Shown: positions 8,111 through 16,814 of the stretch, in pieces
Numbering within the stretch: the first letter of the stretch is position 1
How the letters are laid out: each line of letters opens with the position of its first letter
Source of the DNA: Vallitalea okinawensis
GTDB taxonomy: Bacteria; Bacillota; Clostridia; Lachnospirales; PQDH01
Reading direction: 5' to 3'
DNA length: 64,000 nt
NCBI RefSeq assembly: GCF_002964605.1
Contig: NZ_PQDH01000001.1
Location: 248,001 to 312,000 of the forward strand
Translations under genes and position numbers: made by a program
Notes under the pieces: generated by a model
What the model was told of the DNA's origin: nothing
Databases searched by the model: none
What the model saw: only the letters and a program-made list of their open reading frames with translations

Positions 8111-8211
8111 GCATAGAAGAGGTCCTATGGAGCAGCGAACCATGGACGGTGAGCCCGGCTATCTAAGACATGGACGTCTTCCTAGCCGGCGCAATAGGAC
8201 CCCTTCTATGC
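8111..8211 (+). ncRNA. TwoAYGGAY-type structured RNA
   Basis: A 101-base element is closed by an 18-bp stem with one mismatch (8111-8128 with 8194-8211). Inside are two hairpins whose six-base loops are both AUGGAC: ACC/GGU around 8142-8147, and AAGAC/GUCUU (8165-8169/8176-8180) around 8170-8175, the latter stacked on CCGGCTA/TAGCCGG (8155-8161/8183-8189). Two hairpins with AYGGAY loops enclosed by a long stem are the defining features of the TwoAYGGAY RNA motif known from Clostridia and gamma-proteobacteria, whose function is unknown. The loops fix the strand as plus. It is G+C-rich against its surroundings. Neither a clear promoter nor a terminator was found. Confidence 0.78.
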
Positions 8212-8336
8212 TTGACCCAATTACTATTGCTATTACTTTTCCATAACCATATCATCAATTTAAAGTTTACACAAAAAAAGACATATGATAAGCTAGGTCC
8301 CCCAACTCATACACATGCCTTATATAACTCATTTCA
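8212..8336. other. Spacer after the structured RNA
   Basis: The stretch between the RNA and the convergent SHOCT-like gene has no convincing gene, terminator or promoter. With the repeat array and the RNA it completes the 525-base gap after bcp. Confidence 0.5.
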
Positions 8337-8630
8337 TTATTTAAACCAATTATTAATCTCTTTAGACAAATCCTCCAAGATATCTGACGTTTTCTTTCCT
8401 GCTTCCTCAACGGCCTTTTTAATCTTAGGACTATATTCTTTACTTAACTCCTCAAACCTATCATTTAAGTCATCAGCCATCTCCTCAAGATTCTTACCGA
8501 CTTCTTTTAGTTTATCATGCATATTGACCTTCCTATTCTTCTCTAGTTCATCTAATAATCTTTCAGCTTCAGACAAACTAATCCGTCCTTCTGCTAACAT
8601 GTTTAGGATACTTCGTTTAGAATCATCCAC
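8337..8630 (-). CDS. Small SHOCT-like / YvlB N-terminal-type protein
   Basis: This 97-aa charged protein uses a GTG start at 8630, seven bases after GGAGG. Residues ~5-30 (SILNMLAEGRISLSEAERLLDEL) are the short helical hairpin found at the N-terminus of YvlB/DUF4097 and SHOCT-like proteins. The rest is a predicted amphipathic coiled helix (LKEVGKNLEEMADDLNDRFEEL...) ending in NNWFK. The usual DUF4097 adhesin-like beta domain is missing, so this is a stand-alone version. It is last in a probable operon after the flavin reductase (24-base gap). Oligomerisation or membrane-stress roles are inference. Confidence 0.7.
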   Translation of the reverse strand: MDDSKRSILNMLAEGRISLSEAERLLDELEKNRKVNMHDKLKEVGKNLEEMADDLNDRFEELSKEYSPKIKKAVEEAGKKTSDILEDLSKEINNWFK

Positions 8631-8654
8631 AATTATTCCTCCAATTGATTTCTT

Positions 8655-9173
8655 TTAGCTAGGCTCTTCATGCTTTATATAGGTGCCTACGATCTCTCCG
8701 TAATAAATAACATGATAATTATCTTCCGGATAGCAATCACCTTTAATTGCATTTTGTAAATTCTCTGGGTCCATAGGCTGTTTAAACACAACTTTACATT
8801 CGTAATGCAGGTCACATTCATCGATCATAGGTGAGTTAACATCTTTTCCTTCAATAGCAGTCAAAGAAAGTTCTTCAAACTTGTTCACATCTCTACCAGA
8901 CTTCGAACCACAGTATCCAAGTTCTTTCTTTAATTGGCCCTTCAAAGGAAAACTAATTGTAAATTCGTCTGCTTTTTCTACAAGTTGATAAGTATGTCGT
9001 GAATACCTCACTAAAGCAGTGAAAATAGGTTTCCCCCATATAAATCCTAAGTTACCCCAGCCAATTGTCATGGTATTCAACTCATCGCCAACTTTCACAT
9101 TCATGAATGCACCCTTTGGCAACTGTTGCAATGCTTCCATAGCATGGGTATTGTAATCCACTTTTTCTAACAT
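8655..9173 (-). CDS. Flavin reductase family protein (FMN-binding split barrel, flavoredoxin-like)
   Basis: The 172-aa protein matches the flavin reductase/flavoredoxin split-barrel fold: N-terminal LPKGAFMNVKVGDELNTMTIGWG (FMN phosphate region), PIFTALVRYSRHTYQLVEKADEFTISFP and GYCGSKSGRDVNKF, with C-terminal VIYYGEIVG. It binds FMN and likely transfers electrons, but the partner is unknown. ATG 9173 follows AAAGGAGGAAAT. It lies 24 bases after threonine synthase and 24 before the SHOCT-like gene. Confidence 0.85.
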   Translation of the reverse strand: MLEKVDYNTHAMEALQQLPKGAFMNVKVGDELNTMTIGWGNLGFIWGKPIFTALVRYSRHTYQLVEKADEFTISFPLKGQLKKELGYCGSKSGRDVNKFEELSLTAIEGKDVNSPMIDECDLHYECKVVFKQPMDPENLQNAIKGDCYPEDNYHVIYYGEIVGTYIKHEEPS

Positions 9174-9197
9174 ATCAATTTCCTCCTTTTATCAACT

Positions 9198-10688
9198 CTA
9201 CAACTCTATGTTAAGTATGCTTGCAACAACGTTTTGCATATTTTCCGTTTCACAATCACGCTGATGACGAGACTCTTCTTCTAAGATTTCCTTAATAGCA
9301 TTTGGAACTGGAACACCAGAGGTTGCTTTTAATTCATCTATTAATGCTAGGTCATCTATTTCATTATACTTTGGATCTATGGCTTTCATGACAGACTTCG
9401 TAAATTTATAAGGACTTGCAGTTGAAGCTAATAGAACTTTCCTTTCATCTGCCGTTTCCTCTCTAAACTTCTTATAAACACAGTAACCTACTGCTGTGTG
9501 TGGATCAATAACATAACCTCTTTCATCATAAACCTCTTTAATTGCAGCATAAGTTTCTTCTTCTGTTGCATAATTACCATAGAAACAACTAAACTCATTC
9601 ATATTCTTTATAGCATATTCACCATGCTTATTCAATTGTGACATTAGTTCCTCTGTTTGTGCCCCACTAAACTCAGTCATTTCATAAAGGAGTCTTTCTA
9701 AATTGCTTGATATCAGAATGTCCATGGAAGGTGAAATTGTCAATTTAAAATCACGCTTTCTGTTATAAATCCCCGTTCTAAAAAAGTCATAAAGAACTTT
9801 ATTATCATTAGATGCACAAATCAAACGATTCACTGGTAATCCCATCTTCTTTGCATAGTAGGCTGCCAATATGTTCCCAAAATTCCCTGTCGGAACAACT
9901 ATGTTAATGGCTTCTCCTGCTTTAATCTCTTCTTGTTTAAGCATTTGCGCATAACCATAAAAGTAATAAACTACTTGCGGTAATAAACGCCCTATGTTAA
10001 TAGAATTAGCTGACGAAAAACGGAAACCATTTTCACCTAACGTCTTCCTAAATTCAATATTAGTAAAAATATCTTTTACACCAGATTGTGCGTCATCAAA
10101 ATTACCATCTATACTTACAACGTAGGTATTATCACCTTTTTGTGTAACCATTTGTTTCTCTTGTATTGGACTTACACCATCTTTTGGATAAAAGACGATT
10201 ATACGAGTCCCTTCAACGTCTGCAAAGCCTGCTAAAGCTGCTTTACCAGTATCTCCAGATGTGGCTGTTAGAATAACCACCTCTTGATCAATGCCTTGTT
10301 TTTTCATGGAAGTTGTCATAAGATGAGGTAAAATTGATAATGCCATATCTTTAAAGGCTATTGTAGAGCCATGGAAAAGCTCAAGGTAAGTCACGTCACC
10401 CTTTTTAACAACTGGTACAATGCACTGGGTATCAAACTTATCATCATAAGCTTTACGAATACAGTTTTTTAACTCATTCTCAGTAAAATCTGATAAATAA
10501 TCTTTCATAACTTGATAGGCTATCTCTTGGTAAGACATGTTAACCATATCATTGATGTCCATATCAATGGCTGGTATTCGATCTGGCACATACAAACCAC
10601 CATCTTTGGCAATTCCTCGTAAAATAGCATAGGAAGCCTCTATTTGCGTCTCAGCACCTCTCGTGCTCATATAACGTATTCTCTCCAT
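9198..10688 (-). CDS. thrC: Threonine synthase
   Basis: The preferred start is ATG 10688 (MERIRYMSTRG, after GAGGGATAAAG), giving 496 aa; the longer in-frame start at 10736 has no site. The enzyme is the long PLP-dependent threonine synthase converting O-phosphohomoserine to threonine. PLP Lys113 lies in FHGSTIAFKDMALS, the phosphate-binding and substrate loops are TATSGDTGKAA and PTGNFGNILAAYYAKKMGLP, and the C-terminus carries DPHTAVGY. It leads a three-gene operon. A site resembling the citrate-operon operator (ATTGTATACATT) occurs 140 bases upstream at 10828-10839. Confidence 0.95.
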   Translation of the reverse strand: MERIRYMSTRGAETQIEASYAILRGIAKDGGLYVPDRIPAIDMDINDMVNMSYQEIAYQVMKDYLSDFTENELKNCIRKAYDDKFDTQCIVPVVKKGDVTYLELFHGSTIAFKDMALSILPHLMTTSMKKQGIDQEVVILTATSGDTGKAALAGFADVEGTRIIVFYPKDGVSPIQEKQMVTQKGDNTYVVSIDGNFDDAQSGVKDIFTNIEFRKTLGENGFRFSSANSINIGRLLPQVVYYFYGYAQMLKQEEIKAGEAINIVVPTGNFGNILAAYYAKKMGLPVNRLICASNDNKVLYDFFRTGIYNRKRDFKLTISPSMDILISSNLERLLYEMTEFSGAQTEELMSQLNKHGEYAIKNMNEFSCFYGNYATEEETYAAIKEVYDERGYVIDPHTAVGYCVYKKFREETADERKVLLASTASPYKFTKSVMKAIDPKYNEIDDLALIDELKATSGVPVPNAIKEILEEESRHQRDCETENMQNVVASILNIEL

Positions 10689-10867
10689 CTTTATCCCTCT
10701 TCTCTCATGTGTATCTTCAATTAGTCCCTCAACCATATTTACCTTAAGATAAGTAAGTTGCAGGTCGATACGTACTTTATAATACGCTTACTTTTTGATA
10801 ATTAACTAATTAAAGTAGTATATTAAAATTGTATACATTAAATAATTCTAATTATTTTTTATTCGAA

Positions 10868-11740
10868 TTACTGAATTGCTTCTAAAGGTTTCTCAAAATG
10901 CTGATAATCTAGAGGATCTTCCCAATCACCGCCCCATATCCAGCCTCTCTCTATAAAAGCTTGATAGAGGATATCGTCTTTTTGGATCATACCCTTTTCA
11001 TCTACTTGACGATCTTTATAGACTGCCCCTTCTATAGGATAAATATGATTACCGCTAACATAAGGATTAACTAAAGGATTAATATCAATAGCTAAACCAT
11101 AGCTATGTTTAGAAAGAAAACTTGAATTGGTAATGCTTCTATAGCAAAAGGATGATGTATTATTGTCTCGCATAGATGCATTATCATCTGCATCATATTC
11201 ATCAATCAACTTCATTCGCTCAATAGGGTATCGGTTTTCATATAATATTTGAAATATTTCTAAAATGTCATCTGCTACAGCATTATGTACAATCATTTCG
11301 CCATGGTGAGGTTGATCATCATAACCCCAGTAACTTAACTGTAAGTATGCTAAGTCTTCCTTGGAAACAGGTGCCTCTTCTTTCCAAGATACCCCTACAA
11401 TGCGAGAGGCGACTTCTTCACCAATGGGTTCCTTTGTAAAGGTTACATCAAAGTCTTTTTCCTCTTCTTTATCCATATTTTTTTCTGCTTCGTTAGTCTC
11501 TTGTTCAGCTACATCTAGAATCTCATCAGCCTCATCTTTAATTGGTTCATTTTCATCAAATTCAGTACTTTCCAAATCTAATAAGCTTGTCACATCGTTA
11601 TAATGGCTATTTGGCAACTCTTGCTGTCGTATATCATAAGGTTGAAATGTTTCTACTGTAGATGTTTGACTTGCTAAATTTAAGAGACCTAAAATAAGAA
11701 CATAGGTGTATATTAGGAATTTTATAAACATTAAGATCAT
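10868..11740 (-). CDS. Membrane-anchored M15 (VanY/CwlK-like) peptidoglycan peptidase
   Basis: From ATG 11740 (after CAGGTGAT; an ATG at 11806 is less likely) the product is 290 aa. A hydrophobic N-terminal anchor (FIKFLIYTYVLILGLL) is followed by a very acidic linker (residues ~55-95, rich in D/E) and a C-terminal M15C domain with Zn ligands His212 and Asp219 (SKHSYGLAIDINP) and His281 (DYQHFEKP). This family trims peptide stems of peptidoglycan (carboxypeptidase or endopeptidase) outside the membrane. The acidic linker is a spacer to the wall. It appears monocistronic. Confidence 0.85.
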   Translation of the reverse strand: MILMFIKFLIYTYVLILGLLNLASQTSTVETFQPYDIRQQELPNSHYNDVTSLLDLESTEFDENEPIKDEADEILDVAEQETNEAEKNMDKEEEKDFDVTFTKEPIGEEVASRIVGVSWKEEAPVSKEDLAYLQLSYWGYDDQPHHGEMIVHNAVADDILEIFQILYENRYPIERMKLIDEYDADDNASMRDNNTSSFCYRSITNSSFLSKHSYGLAIDINPLVNPYVSGNHIYPIEGAVYKDRQVDEKGMIQKDDILYQAFIERGWIWGGDWEDPLDYQHFEKPLEAIQ

Positions 11741-11935
11741 TTTATCACCTGTCAATTCTATACTGTTAAACCTAATGAAATCCATTATAACTAATGGTAT
11801 GAACAAAGTTAACTTATTATACTATATTTGACGAACCTAATCAATAAGCGTGTCCCAAGGACATTCGGCTCTATATTGTATTCCATATAAATACATATGT
11901 ATATAACCAAAAGACACACTCAGCATCTTAAAGTC

Positions 11936-11964
11936 AAAAAGACTATTTCCGTGGAAATAGTCTT
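11936..11964 (-). terminator. Terminator of the YcdB/SLH gene
   Basis: A 12-bp stem AAGACTATTTCC/GGAAATAGTCTT with a tight loop is followed on the minus strand by a T run, just after the surface-protein stop codon. Confidence 0.8.
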
Positions 11965-11977
11965 CTGTAAACTGTAT

Positions 11978-14263
11978 TTATTGTACCAACTCTGGTTTTG
12001 TTAAGATTTTATAAACAGCCATAGCTGCTTCAGCATAAGTTAATTCTTCTTTGGGATTGAAAGCACCGTCTGCTCCTTCTAGAATACCAAAACCTTCACA
12101 AAGAGCTACAGAGCCTAGCATCTCCTTACTAATGTCAACTGCATCTATAAAACTGGATTTGTAAATACCTTCCAAATCTGCAACTTTCCCAAAACCTAAC
12201 ATTCTAATCATATACATAGCCATTTCTTCACGCGTAAGATGACGATTGCCTTCCCAACTGATCGCTTCATTATCAATAATGTTATCATATACAGCTAAAC
12301 GTAATGTATCATAGTATGCATCTTCTTCTGATACGTTAGTGAATAACAGTGCTGGTGCATCATCAAGACGATAGTACTTATACCCAGATGCTTGAACCAG
12401 CATATCAATAAATTCATTGACCGTAATCGGATCATCAACCTCAATGCTATCAAGATCAATAATCTCTTTTTCATCCATCATTTTTAGCTCATTAGCTGCC
12501 CAATGATCTGTAAGTGCATTAGCGGAATTCAATTCATAAACATTTCTACCTTGATAATTTAATAATTCACCATTGATAGCATCAACACTTCTTACCCAGG
12601 AATCATTAACTTCTGTCTTCAGGTAATAGTAAAGGATAGCTTCTTTGGTTTCAGATTCTTCATCACTATTTATGCCATAACGGAGCTCAATGTCTACAAT
12701 CTCAATAAGCTTTGCTTTTGCTTCTTCAGCTGTTAATACTGGCTCTAATTCAGGTATTTCAATATCTACCCATTCATAATCAATGTTATAAATTGTACCA
12801 GAATATGCACCGATTTCTACACTCATTCCTCCATGATGCTCTAGTTCCTCCATTTGATTCATAGTAAAAACATACATAAGATTATCATAATCTTTATCGT
12901 TATACCCCCATGACACACCGCCGCACTCAATCACAGATCCCATTTGACTAAATTCGTCTGGGTATATCATTGCTATTATTTTAGCTGCCTTTGAATAAAG
13001 TTCCTCTGGTTGTATGCGCTCTTGCCCCTCATCTGCTTTATCCATTTCACTTTCCTCATTATAACGATAAAAGCGTTTAAGTTTTCCGTTTGGCTCAAGT
13101 TCCATATTAGCACCATAGTGATAATATCTACTTTCTGCTTCTGAACTACATCTAATATCCCATGTTTTATTCCCCTCATAATCTGTTCTATATTCCAGAT
13201 CTTCTATATAAAATCCTTTTCCTAATAGCGTATCTATATAATGTTGACCAATTTTATCAGCTTGTTCATGGGTTAATTTTTCATCTACCAGCTCTATTGG
13301 AAGTAAGTTAGCTAGTTCAAGATATTCAACTTTTTCATCTTCACTCAATGTAAATTCTTTATTGATGTGTGTATCATCATCGACGACCTCAACATTTATC
13401 GTATCTGATTCACTTGATAAATCTGCAGCTTTTATGGCATGCTTTTCTGTGTTCATGTTATAGACTAATTTGAGACTTTCTACTTCATAGTTATCGTCCA
13501 TAATAGGTGTATAACCTAACTCCATAGACATAGCATCCAAAAATACAGCTTTTGCTTCCTCTTTAGATTGAATCACTTCTGGATCCTCAAAGGTAACATC
13601 GTCATTCCAGGTGATCCTATAGCCGGCAACTTCTCCAGATTGACCATCTACTTCTACAGCAATTCCATCGGTTGTTGAAATACCATTCACTTTACGCTGA
13701 AAATGCATACTGTATATAGCATCATAAGATTGGGTAAAAACATCACCCACTTCTAGCATATCGATCTTATCGGGGTGCATTTTGGTCACAAAATTAATTG
13801 CAAGAGCTTTAGCTTCATCACCAGTCAGACTAGGTAGTTTTTCCAAGTCGTTTTCGTGATTATATATATGACTATCATAGCTCATAATTTCACCCGTTGA
13901 GGCATTGATTAGAACATTTATATTAAAGTATTCATCTTTTCTATCAAAATCCCAAGATACTTCCCACCACACTATATCTTCATCCTCGTAGTACCAGTAT
14001 ACTTGGTCCTCTAATGCTATACTACACTCTTCATTAGTCACTACATAATTGGTATATGTATGAACAAAACCCATCGCTAATTGGATAGCATCATCCATTT
14101 TTATTGTGTAACTAGAGTCATCAATTGCTGTCTGATTTTCATTCTGAGTAATAACTACCTTGTTGCTAACTACAGTTGAGCTTGCTGCATTCAATGATAA
14201 CAACGGAGTCATCAAAAGCACTGTCGTTAGGAAACAGCTTGTTATTTTTCTAAAATATTTCAT
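11978..14263 (-). CDS. Secreted YcdB/YcdC (PepSY-like) repeat protein with C-terminal SLH domains
   Basis: The 761-aa protein has a clear signal peptide (MKYFRKITSCFLTTVLLMTPLLSLNAAS). Repeated YcdB/YcdC modules, each with an alpha-helical 'DAIQLAMGFV / EAKALAINFV / EAKAVFLDAM' start followed by a W/Y-rich beta sheet and a 'NASTGEIMSYD'-like hairpin, fill residues ~50-590. The last ~150 residues form S-layer homology-like repeats (HLTREEMAMYMIRMLGFG, LTYAEAAMAVYKILTK), which bind secondary wall polymer. It is thus a surface-attached protein; PepSY-like modules often inhibit proteases, but no function can be asserted. ATG 14263 follows AAAGGAGGACACT. Confidence 0.85.
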   Translation of the reverse strand: MKYFRKITSCFLTTVLLMTPLLSLNAASSTVVSNKVVITQNENQTAIDDSSYTIKMDDAIQLAMGFVHTYTNYVVTNEECSIALEDQVYWYYEDEDIVWWEVSWDFDRKDEYFNINVLINASTGEIMSYDSHIYNHENDLEKLPSLTGDEAKALAINFVTKMHPDKIDMLEVGDVFTQSYDAIYSMHFQRKVNGISTTDGIAVEVDGQSGEVAGYRITWNDDVTFEDPEVIQSKEEAKAVFLDAMSMELGYTPIMDDNYEVESLKLVYNMNTEKHAIKAADLSSESDTINVEVVDDDTHINKEFTLSEDEKVEYLELANLLPIELVDEKLTHEQADKIGQHYIDTLLGKGFYIEDLEYRTDYEGNKTWDIRCSSEAESRYYHYGANMELEPNGKLKRFYRYNEESEMDKADEGQERIQPEELYSKAAKIIAMIYPDEFSQMGSVIECGGVSWGYNDKDYDNLMYVFTMNQMEELEHHGGMSVEIGAYSGTIYNIDYEWVDIEIPELEPVLTAEEAKAKLIEIVDIELRYGINSDEESETKEAILYYYLKTEVNDSWVRSVDAINGELLNYQGRNVYELNSANALTDHWAANELKMMDEKEIIDLDSIEVDDPITVNEFIDMLVQASGYKYYRLDDAPALLFTNVSEEDAYYDTLRLAVYDNIIDNEAISWEGNRHLTREEMAMYMIRMLGFGKVADLEGIYKSSFIDAVDISKEMLGSVALCEGFGILEGADGAFNPKEELTYAEAAMAVYKILTKPELVQ

Positions 14264-14365
14264 AGTGTCCTCCTTTTAAGGCATATGCCTATAATCAAAA
14301 CTTCATCAATTATACCATAATTATCCATAACCGTAAACCGAGTCTGTTATTTTGAAATATAGATG

Positions 14366-14397
14366 TAAAAAAAAGCAACTCGAGTTACGAGTTGCTT
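14366..14397 (-). terminator. Terminator of the sleB-like gene
   Basis: A 10-bp stem AAGCAACTCG/CGAGTTGCTT with an AGTTA loop is followed on the minus strand by seven T residues. Confidence 0.85.
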
Positions 14398-14416
14398 ACT
14401 TTGTATAGTCATGCTT

Positions 14417-15223
14417 TTAATACGAATAGAAGGTATGAACGCCATGTTTATACACTTCTGTTAAGTTGTTATCAAACCATGCTACCGCAGAGGTAGATGC
14501 TAATCCTTTTGCAACAAAGAACAATGCTCCATTTGAGTAGTCTTCACCAGCTAATGCACGATTAACGGCTTCTACAGTAGAAGAAGTTATTGGTACAGTG
14601 TAGTAACGTCCATCATCAAGTGGTGAAAATTGACCAGGTTGGTGAACAACTTCAAAAACAGTACCAGGAAAACGGCTGATACGAACACGATTTAAAACCA
14701 CGTTTGCTACAAGTATTTTCCCGATTATATCTTCGTCTGTCGCCTCAGCTTCAACTATACGGAGAAGTGATTCATAATCATCATCTGTTAAGTCAAAATT
14801 AACAAATGAATACTCCGCATCCGTCTGATTGATAGGCTCTAAATTGGATGACGTAGATAGATTTCTACTATCTACTGGAGCAACGGAAGCTGTCATTAAT
14901 GGTGAATTATCCGTTGCAAAATCATCTTCTAATTGGTAATAGGTCTCTTCTATTTCATTGTAAGTTAATTCTAAATCATTTATATTTTCTAAAACTGCTG
15001 TGTTATTCATCTCATCTTCCATTACAGCATAATAAGCATACTCCATAGCATTTTGCTCATAGTAACTGTAAAGCACAATAGAAAATAATCCAACTAATAC
15101 CAAGCCAATTAGTCCTGCAATAAGAAGTGGTTTCTTTGATCTCTTCATCTTATAGCAGTTTTTGTCTGAGTCGAATGTATACTTTTTGATATCAGAGATA
15201 CATTCGCTCTGCTTTGCTTTCAT
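14417..15223 (-). CDS. SleB-type cell wall (spore cortex) hydrolase, membrane anchored
   Basis: From ATG 15223 (GAGAAAGGAGTAATCTC upstream) the product is 268 aa. The cytoplasmic N-terminus is followed by one membrane segment (PLLIAGLIGLVLVGLFSIVLYSY, residues ~31-53), a variable stalk, and a C-terminal Hydrolase_2/SleB domain starting DDDYESLLRIVEAEA, whose Glu is the catalytic candidate, then VANVVLNRV and GALFFVAKGLAS. The family are lytic transglycosylases acting on cortex or vegetative peptidoglycan. There is no N-terminal peptidoglycan-binding domain, so it may act in vegetative growth. A consensus promoter (15375-15403) and a structured leader lie upstream. Confidence 0.85.
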   Translation of the reverse strand: MKAKQSECISDIKKYTFDSDKNCYKMKRSKKPLLIAGLIGLVLVGLFSIVLYSYYEQNAMEYAYYAVMEDEMNNTAVLENINDLELTYNEIEETYYQLEDDFATDNSPLMTASVAPVDSRNLSTSSNLEPINQTDAEYSFVNFDLTDDDYESLLRIVEAEATDEDIIGKILVANVVLNRVRISRFPGTVFEVVHQPGQFSPLDDGRYYTVPITSSTVEAVNRALAGEDYSNGALFFVAKGLASTSAVAWFDNNLTEVYKHGVHTFYSY

Positions 15224-15303
15224 TGAGATTACTCCTTTCTCATAACCAACTGTAATATTTTTGTGTAAGAAAGTAATTTGATACGTTCCTTTCACAAATG
15301 ATT

Positions 15304-15354
15304 TCCTACATATGCTTAATCGAGACATAAGTCTCTTTTTTTACATCTGTAGGA
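15304..15354 (-). promoter_or_regulatory. Structured 5' leader of the sleB-like mRNA
   Basis: On the minus strand TCCTACA pairs with TGTAGGA (15348-15354 with 15304-15310), extended after one mismatch by three pairs, enclosing a second perfect hairpin GAGAC-TTAT-GTCTC (15322-15335). It lies between the promoter and the ribosome binding site in a leader of about 140 bases. I do not recognise it as a known riboswitch class. Confidence 0.45.
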
Positions 15355-15374
15355 TATGTCTTTTCAGTTAAGTG

Positions 15375-15403
15375 ATTATATATAAATTTTTACCACATGT
15401 CAA
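15375..15403 (-). promoter_or_regulatory. Perfect sigma-A promoter of the sleB-like gene
   Basis: On the minus strand TTGACA (15398-15403), 17 bases, TATAAT (15375-15380). A full consensus promoter points to strong vegetative transcription, so regulation probably acts later. Confidence 0.85.
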
Positions 15404-15701
15404 CGGGTTTTATTCATTTTTATTAAATTTTTTTGAAATTTCATAAAAAAGATTTAAAATATTATTAACAATTATATAAAAATTGTTAATAGTTTAGAAC
15501 ACTTCCCATGGTATAACTTACATATTTTATTTAACTTAACTATTTTATCACTTAGCTTTTATGCAATATTTACAAAATCTAACTCTAAAATGGCTGTGAT
15601 TTAGCTTACATCAAGGTTTCTACGATTTTAAAACAGGACTAATTTATATATATTATAACATTTTTCAGTATAATGTACAAATTTTACCAGTTGACATTCC
15701 T
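15404..15701. other. AT-rich spacer between sleB promoter and rex terminator
   Basis: Very AT-rich non-coding sequence with no gene, convincing RNA or repeat. It completes the gap between the sleB leader and the rex terminator. Confidence 0.5.
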
Positions 15702-15739
15702 AAAAAAGCTGACTCAAATATATACATGAGTCAGCTTTT
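15702..15739 (-). terminator. Terminator of rex
   Basis: A 13-bp stem AAAAGCTGACTCA/TGAGTCAGCTTTT lies directly after the rex stop codon, with a short T run on the minus strand. Confidence 0.8.
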
Positions 15740-15742
15740 CTC

Positions 15743-16393
15743 TTATTCTTCTTCTTTATTAGCTTTATTTTCTTTCAAATTATAGGACAATGTCATTAAA
15801 CTATCCAGTAAATGTACATTCTCTACTGTAACATGTTCAGGTAAATTTAAATCGATAGGAGCAAAATTCCATATTGCTTCGATCCCCCAATCAACAAGAT
15901 CATTTGCAACAGATATAGCCTTTGTCCTAGGTAATGTTAAAATTGCGATATCAATGTCATTTTCTCGGACAAACTGCTCCATTTCATCAATATCTTTAAT
16001 TTCAATCTCCCTAATACTCATACCCACTAGTCTAGGATTAACATCGAAGAGTCCTTTTACAGTAAATCCTCGTTTATCAAACTTTGCATAATTAGCTAAT
16101 GCTTGACCCAAATTACCAGCACCAACTATAATGACACTATAATTTTTATCTAAACCAAGAATTTTACCTATTTCTTCATATAGAAACTCTACATTATATC
16201 CGTACCCTTGTTGACCAAAACCACCAAAATTATTAAGATCTTGTCGAATTTGTGATGCTGTTATACCCATTCTTTCACTCAATTCTCTTGAAGAAATACG
16301 TACAACGTCTTTTGATAAGAGATCGCCAAGATAACGATAATATCTGGGTAATCGTCGAATGACAGCGATTGATATCTTCTTATCAGAATCCAT
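15743..16393 (-). CDS. rex: Redox-sensing transcriptional repressor Rex
   Basis: ATG 16393 is chosen because GAAGGAG lies eight bases upstream; product 216 aa, standard for Rex. The N-terminal winged helix (AVIRRLPRYYRYLGDLL..., ITASQIRQDLNNFGGFGQQGYGY) is followed by a Rossmann domain with GAGNLG (91-96) and a C-terminal domain-swapped helix. Rex senses the NADH/NAD+ ratio and represses fermentation and energy genes in anaerobic Gram-positives. It is a single-gene unit with its own promoter and terminator. Confidence 0.96.
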   Translation of the reverse strand: MDSDKKISIAVIRRLPRYYRYLGDLLSKDVVRISSRELSERMGITASQIRQDLNNFGGFGQQGYGYNVEFLYEEIGKILGLDKNYSVIIVGAGNLGQALANYAKFDKRGFTVKGLFDVNPRLVGMSIREIEIKDIDEMEQFVRENDIDIAILTLPRTKAISVANDLVDWGIEAIWNFAPIDLNLPEHVTVENVHLLDSLMTLSYNLKENKANKEEE

Positions 16394-16522
16394 ACCTTCA
16401 TCTCCTTCTAAGGCACCATCAAAAATTAAATAAGTCATCTATAACGACTATTTAATTTTCTACCACATACCTAACTAAGAAATTGCCTACGCCCTAAGCA
16501 AATTCTTATTCTAATTAAATTT

Positions 16523-16551
16523 ATTATAGCATTACTGTGTAAATTTTTCAA
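16523..16551 (-). promoter_or_regulatory. Sigma-A promoter of rex
   Basis: On the minus strand TTGAAA (16546-16551), 17 bases, TATAAT (16523-16528). The spacer contains TTTACACA, which resembles only loosely a Rex half-site, so autoregulation is unproven. Confidence 0.75.
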
Positions 16552-16814
16552 ATGAAGCCTTTTAATCATATAGAAATTTTGATATGATTAAAAAGGTAAA
16601 ATGAGAATGCTATATTGTATAATGTATACAATATATGACACTGTTATTGGATTATGCTAATAATATTCGATGATAAATTAGTAATCAGACGTATTTTTTC
16701 CAATATTTATTATTTTATTTACTGCAGTACATATTAAATCATTGTACTAAATATATAATTTCTCACAACATTTTTTGTGTAATACGTATATACCAATGAA
16801 CTTAGGAGGTTATC
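16552..16814. other. Spacer between rex and the ABC-F gene
   Basis: AT-rich leader region of the ABC-F gene. It contains AATGTATACAAT (16621-16632), an 11/12 match to the citrate-operon operator, and a short CACAA..TTGTG inverted repeat near 16766-16781. No clear promoter for the downstream gene was found. Confidence 0.5.

Noticed and set aside
8170-8658. Long plus-strand open frame of 162 codons
   Set aside because: It runs over the structured RNA and antisense to the SHOCT-like gene; its Ser/Leu/Phe-rich content is typical of an antisense frame.
16766-16781. CACAA-CATTTT-TTGTG inverted repeat as a possible Rex operator
   Set aside because: The half-sites are in the inverted order relative to the Rex consensus TTGTG..CACAA.
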